Source: Streptomyces sp. S.PB5 (GTDB lineage Bacteria; Actinomycetota; Actinomycetes; Streptomycetales; Streptomycetaceae). From it: DNA of 64,000 bases. The first letter of the stretch is position 1. Every line of letters starts with the position of its first letter. Of the stretch, positions 33,370 through 42,168 are shown piece after piece. The notes below the pieces were generated by a model. That model was not told the origin of the DNA. It ran no database searches and saw nothing but the letters and a program-made list of their open reading frames with translations. The DNA lies in NCBI RefSeq assembly GCF_030403745.1, contig NZ_JAQMWP010000007.1, positions 372,001 to 436,000 on the forward strand, given 5' to 3'. The position numbers were made by a program, and so were the translations under genes.

Positions 33370-34515
33370 GTGTCCCTCACCTTCCACTGGTTCCTGCCCA
33401 CCAACGGCGACAGCCGCCACGTCGTCGGCGGCGGCCACGGCACCCCCGCCACCGCCTCCGGACGGGACCGGCCGCCGACGGTCGCCTATCTGAGCCAGAT
33501 CGCCCGCGCCGCCGAGGACCTCGGTTTCGTCGGCGCGCTCACCCCGACCGGTGCCTGGTGCGAGGACGCGTGGCTGACCACCGCGATGGTCAGCCAGAAC
33601 ACCGAGCGCCTGAAGTTCCTGGTCGCCTTCCGCCCCGGCTTCGTCTCACCGACCCTCGCCGCGCAGATGGCGTCCACTTTCCAGCGGCAGACCGGCGGAC
33701 GCCTGCTCCTCAACGTCGTCACGGGCGGCGAGAGCCATGAGCAGCGGGCCTACGGCGATTTCCTCGACAAGGACGACCGCTACCGTCGTACCGGCGAATT
33801 CCTGGACGTCGTACGGGGGTTGTGGGAGGGCAAGGCGGTCGATCTGAAGGGCGAACACCTTCAGGTCGAGGACGCCAGGCTGGCCCGGGTGCCCGACCCG
33901 GTACCCGAGGTGTACTTCGGTGGTTCGTCGCCGATCGCCGGCGAGGTCGCGGCGAAGTACGTCGACGTGTACCTCACCTGGGGTGAGCCGCCGGCCGCTG
34001 TCGCCGAGAAGATCGCCTGGATCCGGGGCCTGGCCGCCCGGCACGGCCGCACCCTCCGCTTCGGCATCCGCCTGCACGTCATCACCCGCGACACCTCCGA
34101 GCAGGCGTGGGCGGAAGCGAACCGGCTCCTGGAGGTCTTCGACCCGGAGACCGTCAAGTCGGTGCAGGCCGGGCTCGCCCGCAGCGAGTCCGAGGGACAG
34201 CAGCGGATGCTCGCCCTGCACAGCGGCGGCAGCCGCGACACCCTGGAGATCCACCCCAACCTCTGGGCCGGCATCGGCCTGGTCCGCGGCGGCGCGGGCA
34301 CCGCCCTGGTCGGCAGCCACGACGAGGTGGCCGAGCGGATCAAGGAGTACCACGCCCTCGGCATCGAGGAGTTCGTCCTCTCCGGTTATCCGCACCTGGA
34401 GGAGGCGTACTGGTTCGGCGAGGGCGTGCTCCCGAGGCTCGCCGCGGAGGGCCTGTGGCGGCACCCGTTCGCGACGGAGGAAGCCCCTTCGGCGCAGGTG
34501 CCGTTCGCGAGCTAG
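33370..34515 (+). CDS. ssuD: FMNH2-dependent alkanesulfonate monooxygenase (SsuD-type LLM protein)
   Basis: The 381-residue protein has the bacterial luciferase-like fold and the SsuD pattern: LTFHWFLPTNGDSRHVVGGGH, SQIARAAEDLGFVGALTPTG, MASTFQRQTGGRLLLNVVTGG, GEFLDVVRGLWEG and PEVYFGGSSPIA. It should release sulfite from alkanesulfonates with reduced flavin and oxygen. Length is that of SsuD (about 380). The GTG at 33370 follows GGAG with 8 nt spacing. No flavin reductase (ssuE) or ABC transporter genes are next to it. It shares a CTAG double stop with the convergent gene. Confidence 0.87.
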   Translation: MSLTFHWFLPTNGDSRHVVGGGHGTPATASGRDRPPTVAYLSQIARAAEDLGFVGALTPTGAWCEDAWLTTAMVSQNTERLKFLVAFRPGFVSPTLAAQMASTFQRQTGGRLLLNVVTGGESHEQRAYGDFLDKDDRYRRTGEFLDVVRGLWEGKAVDLKGEHLQVEDARLARVPDPVPEVYFGGSSPIAGEVAAKYVDVYLTWGEPPAAVAEKIAWIRGLAARHGRTLRFGIRLHVITRDTSEQAWAEANRLLEVFDPETVKSVQAGLARSESEGQQRMLALHSGGSRDTLEIHPNLWAGIGLVRGGAGTALVGSHDEVAERIKEYHALGIEEFVLSGYPHLEEAYWFGEGVLPRLAAEGLWRHPFATEEAPSAQVPFAS

Positions 34516-35558
34516 TCGGAGCCGAGCGCGCCCAGATGCGCCCGCCGCACCACCGACGTCTGCCCCTGGACCAGCAGGAACATCCCCTCCCGGAACAGCC
34601 GTTGCGCGGGATGGCGTACGTCCATGGTGCGGCCGCCCCCGGCCACGACCGCCGCCGTCGTGGCCGCGCGCATCAGGTCGTACGAGCGGGTCTTGAGCGC
34701 GAGCCGTTCCTCGACGTGCTCGTGCGCGACGGGGTGATCGGCCAGTTCGTACGCCCGCCGCCGCACCTCGTCGACCTGGCCGCGCAGCTCCTGAGCCGTC
34801 CCCGCCCCGCCGCCGGACTCCAGCACGCGCAGCGCGGCGTACGCCACCCCGAAGACGGCCGGGGAGGTGTTCGTGCTCCGTGGGATGTCCAGGAGGGCGA
34901 ATTTCTCCTGCGGAGTGCACAGCACCACGCTCTCCTCCGGCAGCCACAGGCCGTCCAGGTCCAGGGAGACCGTACGGGCGGCCGTGAGCGCGGCCAGCCG
35001 CATCGGCTCCGAGGCGCGCATCCCCGGCTGTTCGCGGGCGTCGGCGAAGGCGAAGACGATCTCGTCGGAGCCGGTCACGCCCGCGAGCAGCATGACGTCG
35101 TTCAGGCCCCAGCCCGTGTACCAGGGCACGGTCCCGTCGAACCGCCAGCCGCCCCGCTCGGCCGTGGCCCGGACCGGGACGCGAGGGAAGGCGCGGACAT
35201 GCGCGTACGCGATCCCGGCCAGCAGCCCGCCGGCGGCCAGCGGTCCCAACAGGCGCTCCCGCACCGGGAGTTCGGACTTCGCCAGCATCCGCACCGGAGT
35301 GTGGTGCTGGGTCTGCACGAACCAGGTCGAGCAGCACGCCCCGGCGAGGATCTCCTGGATCTCCCGCGCCACCGAGTCGGGGGCGCCCGCTCCGCCGTAC
35401 TCCTGCGGTGCGCTCACCCCGAGCAGCCCCGACTTCCTGATCGCCTCGACATGGCTTGCGGGCACCTCTGCCCGGTCGACCTGGGCCGCCTGCGGGGCGA
35501 GGAGACGGACGGCGAGCTCCTGGGTGCGGACGACGAGCGGGTGCGGTGCGATGGTCAT
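34512..35558 (-). CDS. Acyl-CoA-dehydrogenase-family flavoprotein (SfnB/DszC-like)
   Basis: The 348-residue protein has the acyl-CoA dehydrogenase layout: helical N-terminal domain (SGLLGVSAPQEYGGAGAP), middle beta domain (WRFDGTVPWYTGWGLND) and C-terminal helical domain ending FREGMFLLVQGQTSVVRRAHLG. This subgroup often acts as flavin-dependent monooxygenase on sulfur or nitrogen compounds rather than on acyl-CoA. Location tail-to-tail with ssuD supports a sulfur role. The ATG at 35558 has GGGAG 9 nt upstream. Its stop codon overlaps that of ssuD by the CTAG sequence. Confidence 0.82.
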   Translation of the reverse strand: MTIAPHPLVVRTQELAVRLLAPQAAQVDRAEVPASHVEAIRKSGLLGVSAPQEYGGAGAPDSVAREIQEILAGACCSTWFVQTQHHTPVRMLAKSELPVRERLLGPLAAGGLLAGIAYAHVRAFPRVPVRATAERGGWRFDGTVPWYTGWGLNDVMLLAGVTGSDEIVFAFADAREQPGMRASEPMRLAALTAARTVSLDLDGLWLPEESVVLCTPQEKFALLDIPRSTNTSPAVFGVAYAALRVLESGGGAGTAQELRGQVDEVRRRAYELADHPVAHEHVEERLALKTRSYDLMRAATTAAVVAGGGRTMDVRHPAQRLFREGMFLLVQGQTSVVRRAHLGALGSD

Positions 35559-35656
35559 GGAAAAGATTCTCCCGATGTCGTCGTGCGCGGTGTCGATCCG
35601 GGGGTGTGCCGTTCGTGTAGGAGCTGAGAGAAGGACACGGCGCCAAGGAGGACGTC

Positions 35657-36013
35657 ATGCAGTACTACCTGCTCAGTGTGATCACCCCGACCGACGGGAC
35701 ACCGCCCGGGCCCGAGGCGATGGCGGAGATCGTCCGCAATCTCGGCACCTTCCACGAGGAACTCCGTGCGGCGGGGGCCTGGGTCTTCGCCGGCGGACTG
35801 CACGGCCCCGAGACGGCCACCGTGCTGCGCCCCAAGGGCGGGGACGTGCTGATCACCGACGGACCGTACGCGGAGGGCAAGGAGTATCTGGGCGGCATCT
35901 GCCTGATCAAGGCTCCCGACCTGGACGCGGCCCTGGAGTGGGGCAGGAAGGCGACCTGGGCGACGACCCTGCCCATCGAGGTGCGCCCCTTCATGCACCA
36001 GACCGAGGACTGA
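35657..36013 (+). CDS. YciI/DGPF-domain protein
   Basis: The 118-residue protein is a DGPF-type YciI-like protein: QYYLLSVITP start, AAGAWVFAGGLHGPETAT, LITDGPYAEGKEYLGGICLI (the DGPF motif as DGPY) and EVRPFMHQTED end. Such proteins are encoded with ECF42 sigma factors. The ATG has a strong AAGGAGG 7 nt upstream. Its TGA overlaps the ATG of the sigma gene (TGATG), so the two are co-translated. Confidence 0.9.
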   Translation: MQYYLLSVITPTDGTPPGPEAMAEIVRNLGTFHEELRAAGAWVFAGGLHGPETATVLRPKGGDVLITDGPYAEGKEYLGGICLIKAPDLDAALEWGRKATWATTLPIEVRPFMHQTED

Positions 36014-37179
36014 TGCCTGCGCCCGTCGACGTCGAGGCCGTCTTCCGCGCGGAGTACGGCCGCGCCGTCGCCGTCCTCGTCCGCCACCTCGGCGACATCG
36101 AGCTCGCCGAGGAAGCGGTGCAGGACGCCTTCACCACGGCGGTGCAGCGCTGGCCGGAGACGGGCCTGCCACCGAGCCCGGCGGGCTGGATCATCACCAC
36201 GGCCCGCAACCGGGCGATCGACCGGCTGCGCCGCGAGGCCGGACGCGACGCGAGACATGCCGAGGCGGCCCTGCTCCGCGCCCCCGACGCACCGCCCGAG
36301 GAGGGCCCCGTGCGCGACGAACGGCTCCGCCTGATCTTCACCTGCTGCCACCCCGCGCTCGCGCCCCAGGCCCAGGTCGCCCTCACCCTGCGGCTCCTCG
36401 GCGGCCTCACCACACCCCAGATCGCCCGCGCCTTCCTGGTCCCCGAGCCGACCATGGCCCAGCGCCTGGTCCGCGCCAAGGCGAAGATCCGCGACGCGCG
36501 CATCCCGTACCGCGTGCCCCGCGACGCCGACCTCCCGGACCGGCTGCGCGGGGTCCTCGCCGTCATCTACCTGATCTTCAACGAGGGCACGCCCGGCCTG
36601 TGCGCGGAGGCTGTCCGCCTCGGCCGCCTGCTCACCGAGCTCATGCCGGACGAACCCGAGGCCACCGGCCTGCTCGCGCTGATGCTGCTCTCCGAGTCCC
36701 GCAGGGCCGCCCGGGAGGACGCCGACGGTGTCCTCGTCCCGCTGCCCGAGCAGGACCGCGACCGCTGGGACCGCGAACTGGTCGCGGAGGGGCAGGATCT
36801 CGTACGACGGTGTCTGCGCCGGAACCGACCGGGGCCGTATCAGATCCAGGCCGCCATCCAGGCCGTCCACAGCGACGGACCGCCGACGGACTGGACGCAG
36901 GTCCTCCGGCTGTACGACCACCTGATGGCTCTGGCGCCCGGTCCCGTGGTGGCCCTGAACCGCGCGGTCGCCGTGGCCGAGGTGCAGGGCCCGGGACCGG
37001 CCCTCGCCCTCGTGGACGCCCTCGATCTCGACAGCTATCACGTCTTCCACGCGGTCCGGGCCGACCTGCTGCGCCGCCTCGGCCGGGACACCGAGGCGGA
37101 GCGGGCGTACGAGGCGGCCATCGCGCTGAGCCGGAACCCGGCCGAGCGCGGCTACCTCGAACGCCGTCTCACACGCTGA
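36013..37179 (+). CDS. ECF42-type RNA polymerase sigma factor with C-terminal TPR-like extension
   Basis: The 388-residue protein has region 2 (VFRAEYGRAVAVLVRHLGDIELAEEAVQDAFTTAVQRWP), region 4 (ALTLRLLGGLTTPQIARAFLVPEPTMAQRLVRAKAKIR) and a 200-residue helical extension (LRGVLAVIYLIFNEG, PGPVVALNRAVAVAEVQGP, RADLLRRLGRDTEAERAYEAAIAL) typical of ECF42, where it replaces an anti-sigma factor as control element. Target genes in known cases are the DGPF genes themselves. It overlaps the DGPF gene by 1 bp and ends overlapping the convergent urtE by 11 bp. Confidence 0.9.
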   Translation: MPAPVDVEAVFRAEYGRAVAVLVRHLGDIELAEEAVQDAFTTAVQRWPETGLPPSPAGWIITTARNRAIDRLRREAGRDARHAEAALLRAPDAPPEEGPVRDERLRLIFTCCHPALAPQAQVALTLRLLGGLTTPQIARAFLVPEPTMAQRLVRAKAKIRDARIPYRVPRDADLPDRLRGVLAVIYLIFNEGTPGLCAEAVRLGRLLTELMPDEPEATGLLALMLLSESRRAAREDADGVLVPLPEQDRDRWDRELVAEGQDLVRRCLRRNRPGPYQIQAAIQAVHSDGPPTDWTQVLRLYDHLMALAPGPVVALNRAVAVAEVQGPGPALALVDALDLDSYHVFHAVRADLLRRLGRDTEAERAYEAAIALSRNPAERGYLERRLTR

Positions 37180-37861
37180 GCGCCTCCCGCACCGCGAGCT
37201 CCGACTCCTTGCCGCCCTCGCCGAAGGACGTGACCCGCCCGGCCTCGAGGACGTAGTACTTCTGCGCCGCCCGCATCGCGAAGCCGACATGCTGCTCGAC
37301 GAGCAGCACCGAGAGACCGCCCCGCGCGGCCAGCGCCAGGATGGTCTCCTCGATCTCGGCCACCACCGACGGCTGGATGCCCTCGGTCGGCTCGTCGAGC
37401 AGGAGGATCCGAGGCCCCGTCACCAGGGCGCGGGCGATGGCGAGTTGCTGCCGCTGACCGCCGGAGAGAAGTCCCGCACGCCGGCCGGACAGCGTCCGCA
37501 GGGCCGGGAACAGATCCAGCGCCTCCGCCACCGCCTCCCTGCCGCGCTTGCGGCCGTCGGCGACGAGCTGGAGGTTCTCCGCGGTGGTCAGATGCGGGAA
37601 GGACTGCTGCCCCTGCGGCACGTACGCCATCCCGCGCGCGACCCGCTCGTGCGGCTTGCGGCGCGTGATGTCCTCGCCGTCGAGCCGGATCGTCCCGCTG
37701 CCCGGCGTGAGCAGACCCACGGCGGCCCGCAGCAGCGTGCTCTTGCCCGCCCCGTTGTGCCCGAGCACCGCGGCCACGCCGTCCTTCGGCACCTCGACCG
37801 ACACCCCGTGCAGGACCGTGCTGCGGGCGTAGCCGACGCGGACGTCTTCGATCTGGAGCAT
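37169..37861 (-). CDS. urtE: Urea ABC transporter ATP-binding protein UrtE
   Basis: The 230-residue ATPase has Walker A LGHNGAGKST, Q-loop YVPQGQQ, signature LSGGQRQQLAIARAL, Walker B LLLDEPTEG and H-loop LLVEQHV. The LivF-type sequence with DITRRKPHERVARGMAYVPQG is typical of UrtE. It completes the five-gene urea importer. The ATG overlaps the TGA of urtD by one base (TGATG), so translation is coupled. Confidence 0.92.
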   Translation of the reverse strand: MLQIEDVRVGYARSTVLHGVSVEVPKDGVAAVLGHNGAGKSTLLRAAVGLLTPGSGTIRLDGEDITRRKPHERVARGMAYVPQGQQSFPHLTTAENLQLVADGRKRGREAVAEALDLFPALRTLSGRRAGLLSGGQRQQLAIARALVTGPRILLLDEPTEGIQPSVVAEIEETILALAARGGLSVLLVEQHVGFAMRAAQKYYVLEAGRVTSFGEGGKESELAVREALSV

Positions 37862-38625
37862 CACGCCTCCTGTACGACGGCAGGGGCGGCGTCCTCGGTC
37901 GCCGTGTGCCCGAGATACACCTCCTGCACCTTCGGGTCGGCCTGCACCTGGGCCACCGTGCCCTCGCTGAGCACCTTGCCGGCGTGCAGCACGCTCACGC
38001 TGCGCGCGAAGGACCGCATGAAGTCCATGTCGTGCTCGATGACGACGACGGTGCGTTCCTCGCTGATGCGCTGCAGCAGCTCGCCGGTCGCCTGCCGTTC
38101 GTCGTGGCTCATGCCGGCCACCGGTTCGTCGAGGAGCAGCAGCCGGACGTCCTGCACGAGCAGCATGCCGATCTCCAGCCACTGCTTCTGGCCGTGCGCG
38201 AGGGTCCCGGCGGGGGAGTCGGCGAGGTCGGTGAGCCCGACCGTCTCCATCGCCTTCGCGACGGACTCCGGGACGTCCTTGCGGCGCCGCAGCATGGTCC
38301 ACATGCTCCGTCCGGCGCCCGCCGCGATGTCCAGGTTCTGCAGCACCGTCAACTCCTCGAAGACGGTGGCGGTCTGGAAGGTCCGCCCGATCCCGGACCG
38401 CGCGATCCGGTGCACGGCCCGCCCCAGCAGCTCCTCGCCGCCGAACCGTGCCGAGCCCTCTGCCTTCACCAGACCGGTCACGGCGTCGACGAGGGTGGTC
38501 TTGCCCGCACCGTTCGGTCCGATGAGGAACCGCAGATCGCCCGGGGCGACGTCGAGGTCCACGCCGTCGACGGCGGTGAAACCGTCGAAGGAGACCCGCA
38601 GCCCGCGTATTTCCAGTCCGCTCAT
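37861..38625 (-). CDS. urtD: Urea ABC transporter ATP-binding protein UrtD
   Basis: The 254-residue LivG-type ATPase has Walker A IGPNGAGKTT, GIGRTFQTATVFEELTVLQNL, LAHGQKQWLEIGMLL as variant signature (LSHGQ type, usual for UrtD), Walker B LLLLDEPVAGM and VVIEHDMDF. It pairs with UrtE on the UrtBC channel. The start ATG overlaps the urtC stop by 4 bp. Confidence 0.93.
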   Translation of the reverse strand: MSGLEIRGLRVSFDGFTAVDGVDLDVAPGDLRFLIGPNGAGKTTLVDAVTGLVKAEGSARFGGEELLGRAVHRIARSGIGRTFQTATVFEELTVLQNLDIAAGAGRSMWTMLRRRKDVPESVAKAMETVGLTDLADSPAGTLAHGQKQWLEIGMLLVQDVRLLLLDEPVAGMSHDERQATGELLQRISEERTVVVIEHDMDFMRSFARSVSVLHAGKVLSEGTVAQVQADPKVQEVYLGHTATEDAAPAVVQEA

Positions 38626-39728
38626 GCTGCCTCTCCCACCGGGATCACGGCCGACTTGGGCTCCACGGTCCTGCGGCGCCGCCGCCGTACGACCGCCGCG
38701 AGCGAGGCGAGGCCACCCGGCAGGAAGGCCAGCGCCACGATGAACAGCAGCCCCTGGAAGTAGGTCCAGGCGGCAGGGAACTCCTCCGACAGCGCGGTCT
38801 TGGCCCACGCGACCGCGATCGCGCCGAGCACGGCACCGACCAGACTGGCCCGACCGCCCACCGCCGCGCCGATCACGAACTCGATGGACGGCACGATGCC
38901 GATCAGCGCGGGCGAGATGATCCCGACCGCCGGCACGAACAGCGCGCCCGCGAGCCCCGCCATCCCGGCGGCCACGACATACGCGACGAGCTTGACGTTC
39001 GCCGGGTCGTAGCCGAGGAAGCGCACCCGCTCCTCGGAGTCCCGTACGGCGACGAGGAGTTCGCCGTACCGGCTGTTGATGAGCTGCCGGGCGATGGCGA
39101 TGAGCAGCAGCAGCGCGGCGGCGATGACGAAGTACACCATCCGCTGGTTGACCGGGTCGTCGAGGGTGTAGCCGAAGAAGCCCTGGATGTCGGTGAGTCC
39201 GTTGGTGCCGCCGGTCGTCGCCTGCTGCCCGATCAGCCAGATGGCGAGGGCGGCGGCGAGGGCCTGGCTGAGGATCGCGAAGTACGCGCCCTTGACCCGG
39301 CGCCGGAAGATGAACAGGCCGAGCAGCGCGGCGACGGCCATCGGCAGCAGCACGGTGGCGGCGAGCGCGAACAGCGGGTTCTCGAACGGCTTCCACCACC
39401 AGGGGAGTTCGGTGGCCGTGCCGTACAGCTGCATGAAGTCGGGCAGGTTGCCGGGGCCCGCGTCGGCGATCTTCAGATGCATCGCCATGGCGTAACCGCC
39501 GAGGCCGAAGAACACGCCCTGTCCGAGCGTCAGCAGCCCGCCCCGGCCCCAGGCCAGACAGATGCCGACGGCGACCATGGCCGTGCACAGGTACTTGGCG
39601 AGCAGCCCGAGCCGGAAGTCCGACAGCGCGAGCGGGGCGACGGCGAAGAGGAGGACGGCACCGCCGGCGAAGCCCGCCCACGCGCGTGCCGAGCGGCCCT
39701 TCACGGGGTTCCCTTTCAGGAGGTTCAT
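38622..39728 (-). CDS. urtC: Urea ABC transporter permease UrtC
   Basis: The 368-residue LivM-type permease has about 9 membrane helices and the marker sequences LAWGRGGLLTLGQGVFFGLGGYAMAMH and RYGELLVAVRDSEERVRFLGYDPANVK, typical of UrtC. The start at 39728 (NLLKGNPVKG) is chosen because the ATG overlaps the urtB stop by 4 bp. Confidence 0.93.
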   Translation of the reverse strand: MNLLKGNPVKGRSARAWAGFAGGAVLLFAVAPLALSDFRLGLLAKYLCTAMVAVGICLAWGRGGLLTLGQGVFFGLGGYAMAMHLKIADAGPGNLPDFMQLYGTATELPWWWKPFENPLFALAATVLLPMAVAALLGLFIFRRRVKGAYFAILSQALAAALAIWLIGQQATTGGTNGLTDIQGFFGYTLDDPVNQRMVYFVIAAALLLLIAIARQLINSRYGELLVAVRDSEERVRFLGYDPANVKLVAYVVAAGMAGLAGALFVPAVGIISPALIGIVPSIEFVIGAAVGGRASLVGAVLGAIAVAWAKTALSEEFPAAWTYFQGLLFIVALAFLPGGLASLAAVVRRRRRRTVEPKSAVIPVGEAA

Positions 39729-40621
39729 ACGAGACTCCTCGTACGCAGCGTGTACAGCCCCTGGGGCCGCCACTGGAGGAACGCGACGATCGCGACGAGC
39801 ACCAGAACCTTGGCGACGCTGACGGTCGTGGAGTACTCCAGGACCGACTGGAGCACGCCCAGCACGAAGGCCACGATGACCGTGCCCTTGAGCTGTCCGA
39901 TGCCGCCGACCACGATCACCAGGAAGGCGTCGATGATGATGTTGGTGCCCATCGTCGGCCCGATCGGACCGACCAGGGTCAGCGCGACCCCGGCGACGCC
40001 CGCGAGTCCGGAGCCGAGGAAGAAGGCGGTACGGTCCACGGTCGAGGTCGAGATGCCGGACACCTCGGCGAGGTCACGGTTTTGCACGACGGCCCGGATC
40101 CGGCGGCCCAGCGGCGTCAGCCGCAGCGTCAGCGACAGCGCGACCACGGCCGCTACCGCCAACCCCAGGATGAACAGCCGGCTGTTGGCGAAGGTGAGCG
40201 GGTCGTCCCCGCCGATGACCGTGATGTTGCCGGTCAGCCAGTCCGGCGCCCGGGTCTGCACATTAGGCGCGCCGAAAATGTCACGCGCGAGTTGCTGGAG
40301 CATCAGCGAGACACCCCAGGTGACGAGAAGAGTGTCAAGTGGCCGCAGATACAAACGCCGTATCAACAGCCATTCCAGCAACGCGCCCAGCGCGCCCGAC
40401 ACGAGAAAAGCGACGGGAAGTGCGACCAGCAGCGAAATTCCCGCGCTGGAAATGGACTTCTGCAGGACGTACGTCGTGTAGGCGCCCGCCATGATGAACT
40501 CGCCGTGGGCCATGTTGATGACGTTCATCTGGCCGAAGGTGAGCGAGAGGCCGAGCGCGATGAGCAGCAGGACGGCACCGATGCTGATGCCGGTGAAGGT
40601 CTGACCGAGGATCACGGTCAT
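39725..40621 (-). CDS. urtB: Urea ABC transporter permease UrtB
   Basis: The 298-residue LivH-type permease starts with LGQTFTGISIGAVLLLIALGLSLTFGQMNVINMAHGEF and has RRLYLRPLDTLLVTWGVSLMLQQLARDIFGAPNV, markers of UrtB. It has about 8 membrane helices. It follows urtA by 66 bp and overlaps urtC. Confidence 0.94.
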   Translation of the reverse strand: MTVILGQTFTGISIGAVLLLIALGLSLTFGQMNVINMAHGEFIMAGAYTTYVLQKSISSAGISLLVALPVAFLVSGALGALLEWLLIRRLYLRPLDTLLVTWGVSLMLQQLARDIFGAPNVQTRAPDWLTGNITVIGGDDPLTFANSRLFILGLAVAAVVALSLTLRLTPLGRRIRAVVQNRDLAEVSGISTSTVDRTAFFLGSGLAGVAGVALTLVGPIGPTMGTNIIIDAFLVIVVGGIGQLKGTVIVAFVLGVLQSVLEYSTTVSVAKVLVLVAIVAFLQWRPQGLYTLRTRSLV

Positions 40622-40687
40622 ACGGCGGCTCCCGGATACGGACGCCGTGGGGCCCCTCGGCGGGACCCCACGGACGGTGACGGTCGG

Positions 40688-41962
40688 TCAGGACAGGCCG
40701 GAGGCCCAGGAGTAGCCCTTGAGGTACGGGTCCGGCTTGATGGGCTTGCCGGAGTTCCAGACTTCCTTGATCTGGCCGTCGGTGCCGATCTCGCCGATCC
40801 GGGCGGTCTTGTAGACGTGCTGCGAGGCGCCGTCCACGGTGACCGTGCCCTCGGGGGCGTCGAAGGTGATGCCGTCGGAGGCGGCCTTCACCTTCTCCGG
40901 GTCGAAGGACTTCGCCTTCTCGACCATCGCCTTCCACAGGTAGACCGAGGTGTACGCGGCCTCCATCGGGTCACTGGTCGGCTTGTCCTGGCCGTACTTG
41001 GCCTTGTACGCCTTCACGAACTTCTCGTTCGCCGCGCCCGCGGTGGTCTGGTAGTAGTTCCAGGCCGTCAACTGGCCCGCCAGGTACTGCGTTCCGATCG
41101 ACTTGACCTCTTCCTCGGCGATCGACACCGAGACGACCGGCATGGTCTTGGCGGTGAGCCCAGCGGACTTGTACTCCTTGAAGAAGGCCACGTTGGAGTC
41201 GCCGTTGAGGGTGTTGAAGACGGCGTCCGCCTTCGACGCCTTGACCTTGTTGGCGATCGTGGAGAACTCCGTGGAGCCCAGCGGCGCGTAGTCCTCACCG
41301 AGGATCGTCATGCCGTTGGCCTTGGCGTACGCCTTGATCTCCTTGTTGGCGGTGCGCGGGAAGACGTAGTCGCTGCCGACCAGATAGAGCTTGGTCAGGC
41401 CCTTGCTCTTGAGGTAGTCGAGGCCCGGGACGATCTGCTGGTTGGTGGTCGCGCCGGTGTAGAAGATGTACGGCGACTCCTCCAGGCCCTCGTACTGCAC
41501 GGGGTAGAACAGCAGCGACTTGTTCTTCTCGAAGACCGGCTTGACGGCCTTGCGGCTGGCCGAGGTCCAGCAGCCGAAGGTGGCCGCGACCCCGTCCTCC
41601 TTGATGAGCTTCTGCGACTTCTCGGCGAACGTCGGCCAGTCCGAGGCGCCGTCCTCGCTGATCGGCTTGATCTTCTTGCCCAGGACGCCGCCGGAGGCGT
41701 TGATCTCCTCGATCGCGAGCTTCAGGGAGTCGCGTACGGTCACCTCGCTGATCGCCATCGTGCCCGAGAGCGAGTTGAGCAGACCGACCTTGACCGTGTC
41801 ACCGCTGACGTCGATGTCCGCGGCCTTGTCGGACGAGCCGGCCGCGTCGGTCTTCGCGCCGCACGCGGAGAGGGCCACCACCGCGGTGAGCGCGGCGCCG
41901 CCGGCCAGGAAACGCCGGCGCAGAACACGGGAACTGCTGGAAGCGCTGGAACCGCTGGACAA
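40688..41962 (-). CDS. urtA: Urea ABC transporter substrate-binding lipoprotein UrtA
   Basis: The 424-residue protein has an Arg-rich lipoprotein signal (VLRRRFLAGGAALTAVVALSAC, lipobox Cys34). The mature part is a periplasmic-type amide-binding fold: VKVGLLNSLSGTMAISEVTVRDSLKLAIEEINASGGVLGKK, ATFGCWTSASRKAVKPVFE, NSLLFYPVQYEGLEESPYIFYTGATTNQQIVP. This is the UrtA pattern. The start is TTG at 41962, supported by GAGGGGG with 5 nt spacing. It is the first gene of urtABCDE. No urease genes are in the window. Confidence 0.93.
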   Translation of the reverse strand: MSSGSSASSSSRVLRRRFLAGGAALTAVVALSACGAKTDAAGSSDKAADIDVSGDTVKVGLLNSLSGTMAISEVTVRDSLKLAIEEINASGGVLGKKIKPISEDGASDWPTFAEKSQKLIKEDGVAATFGCWTSASRKAVKPVFEKNKSLLFYPVQYEGLEESPYIFYTGATTNQQIVPGLDYLKSKGLTKLYLVGSDYVFPRTANKEIKAYAKANGMTILGEDYAPLGSTEFSTIANKVKASKADAVFNTLNGDSNVAFFKEYKSAGLTAKTMPVVSVSIAEEEVKSIGTQYLAGQLTAWNYYQTTAGAANEKFVKAYKAKYGQDKPTSDPMEAAYTSVYLWKAMVEKAKSFDPEKVKAASDGITFDAPEGTVTVDGASQHVYKTARIGEIGTDGQIKEVWNSGKPIKPDPYLKGYSWASGLS

Positions 41963-42019
41963 ACCAACCCCCTCGGGTGACTGCCTGCTGAAGTGCGGTC
42001 CACAGACTCAAGTCCCCCT

Positions 42020-42035
42020 GTTTCGAGGGTGTTTC
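42020..42035 (-). promoter_or_regulatory. Candidate GlnR half-site pair upstream of urtA
   Basis: On the minus strand GAAAC-n6-GAAAC occurs at 42035-42020. Streptomyces GlnR boxes are built of GTnAC/GAAAC five-mers with 6-bp spacing, so this fits nitrogen control of the urea importer. It is 58 bp before the TTG start. The first half deviates from the GTnAC consensus. Confidence 0.35.
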
Positions 42036-42168
42036 GCTCGACTTTCCCGGAGGCAACAAAAAACGCCCCTGACGGTATGTGATCTGCATTCAGAAACTGA
42101 AATCACAATTCGCCCGAGGCATTCTAATTACTTTCTGTGGGAAGTATCTTGGCGCCGCCGGGCGCCTG

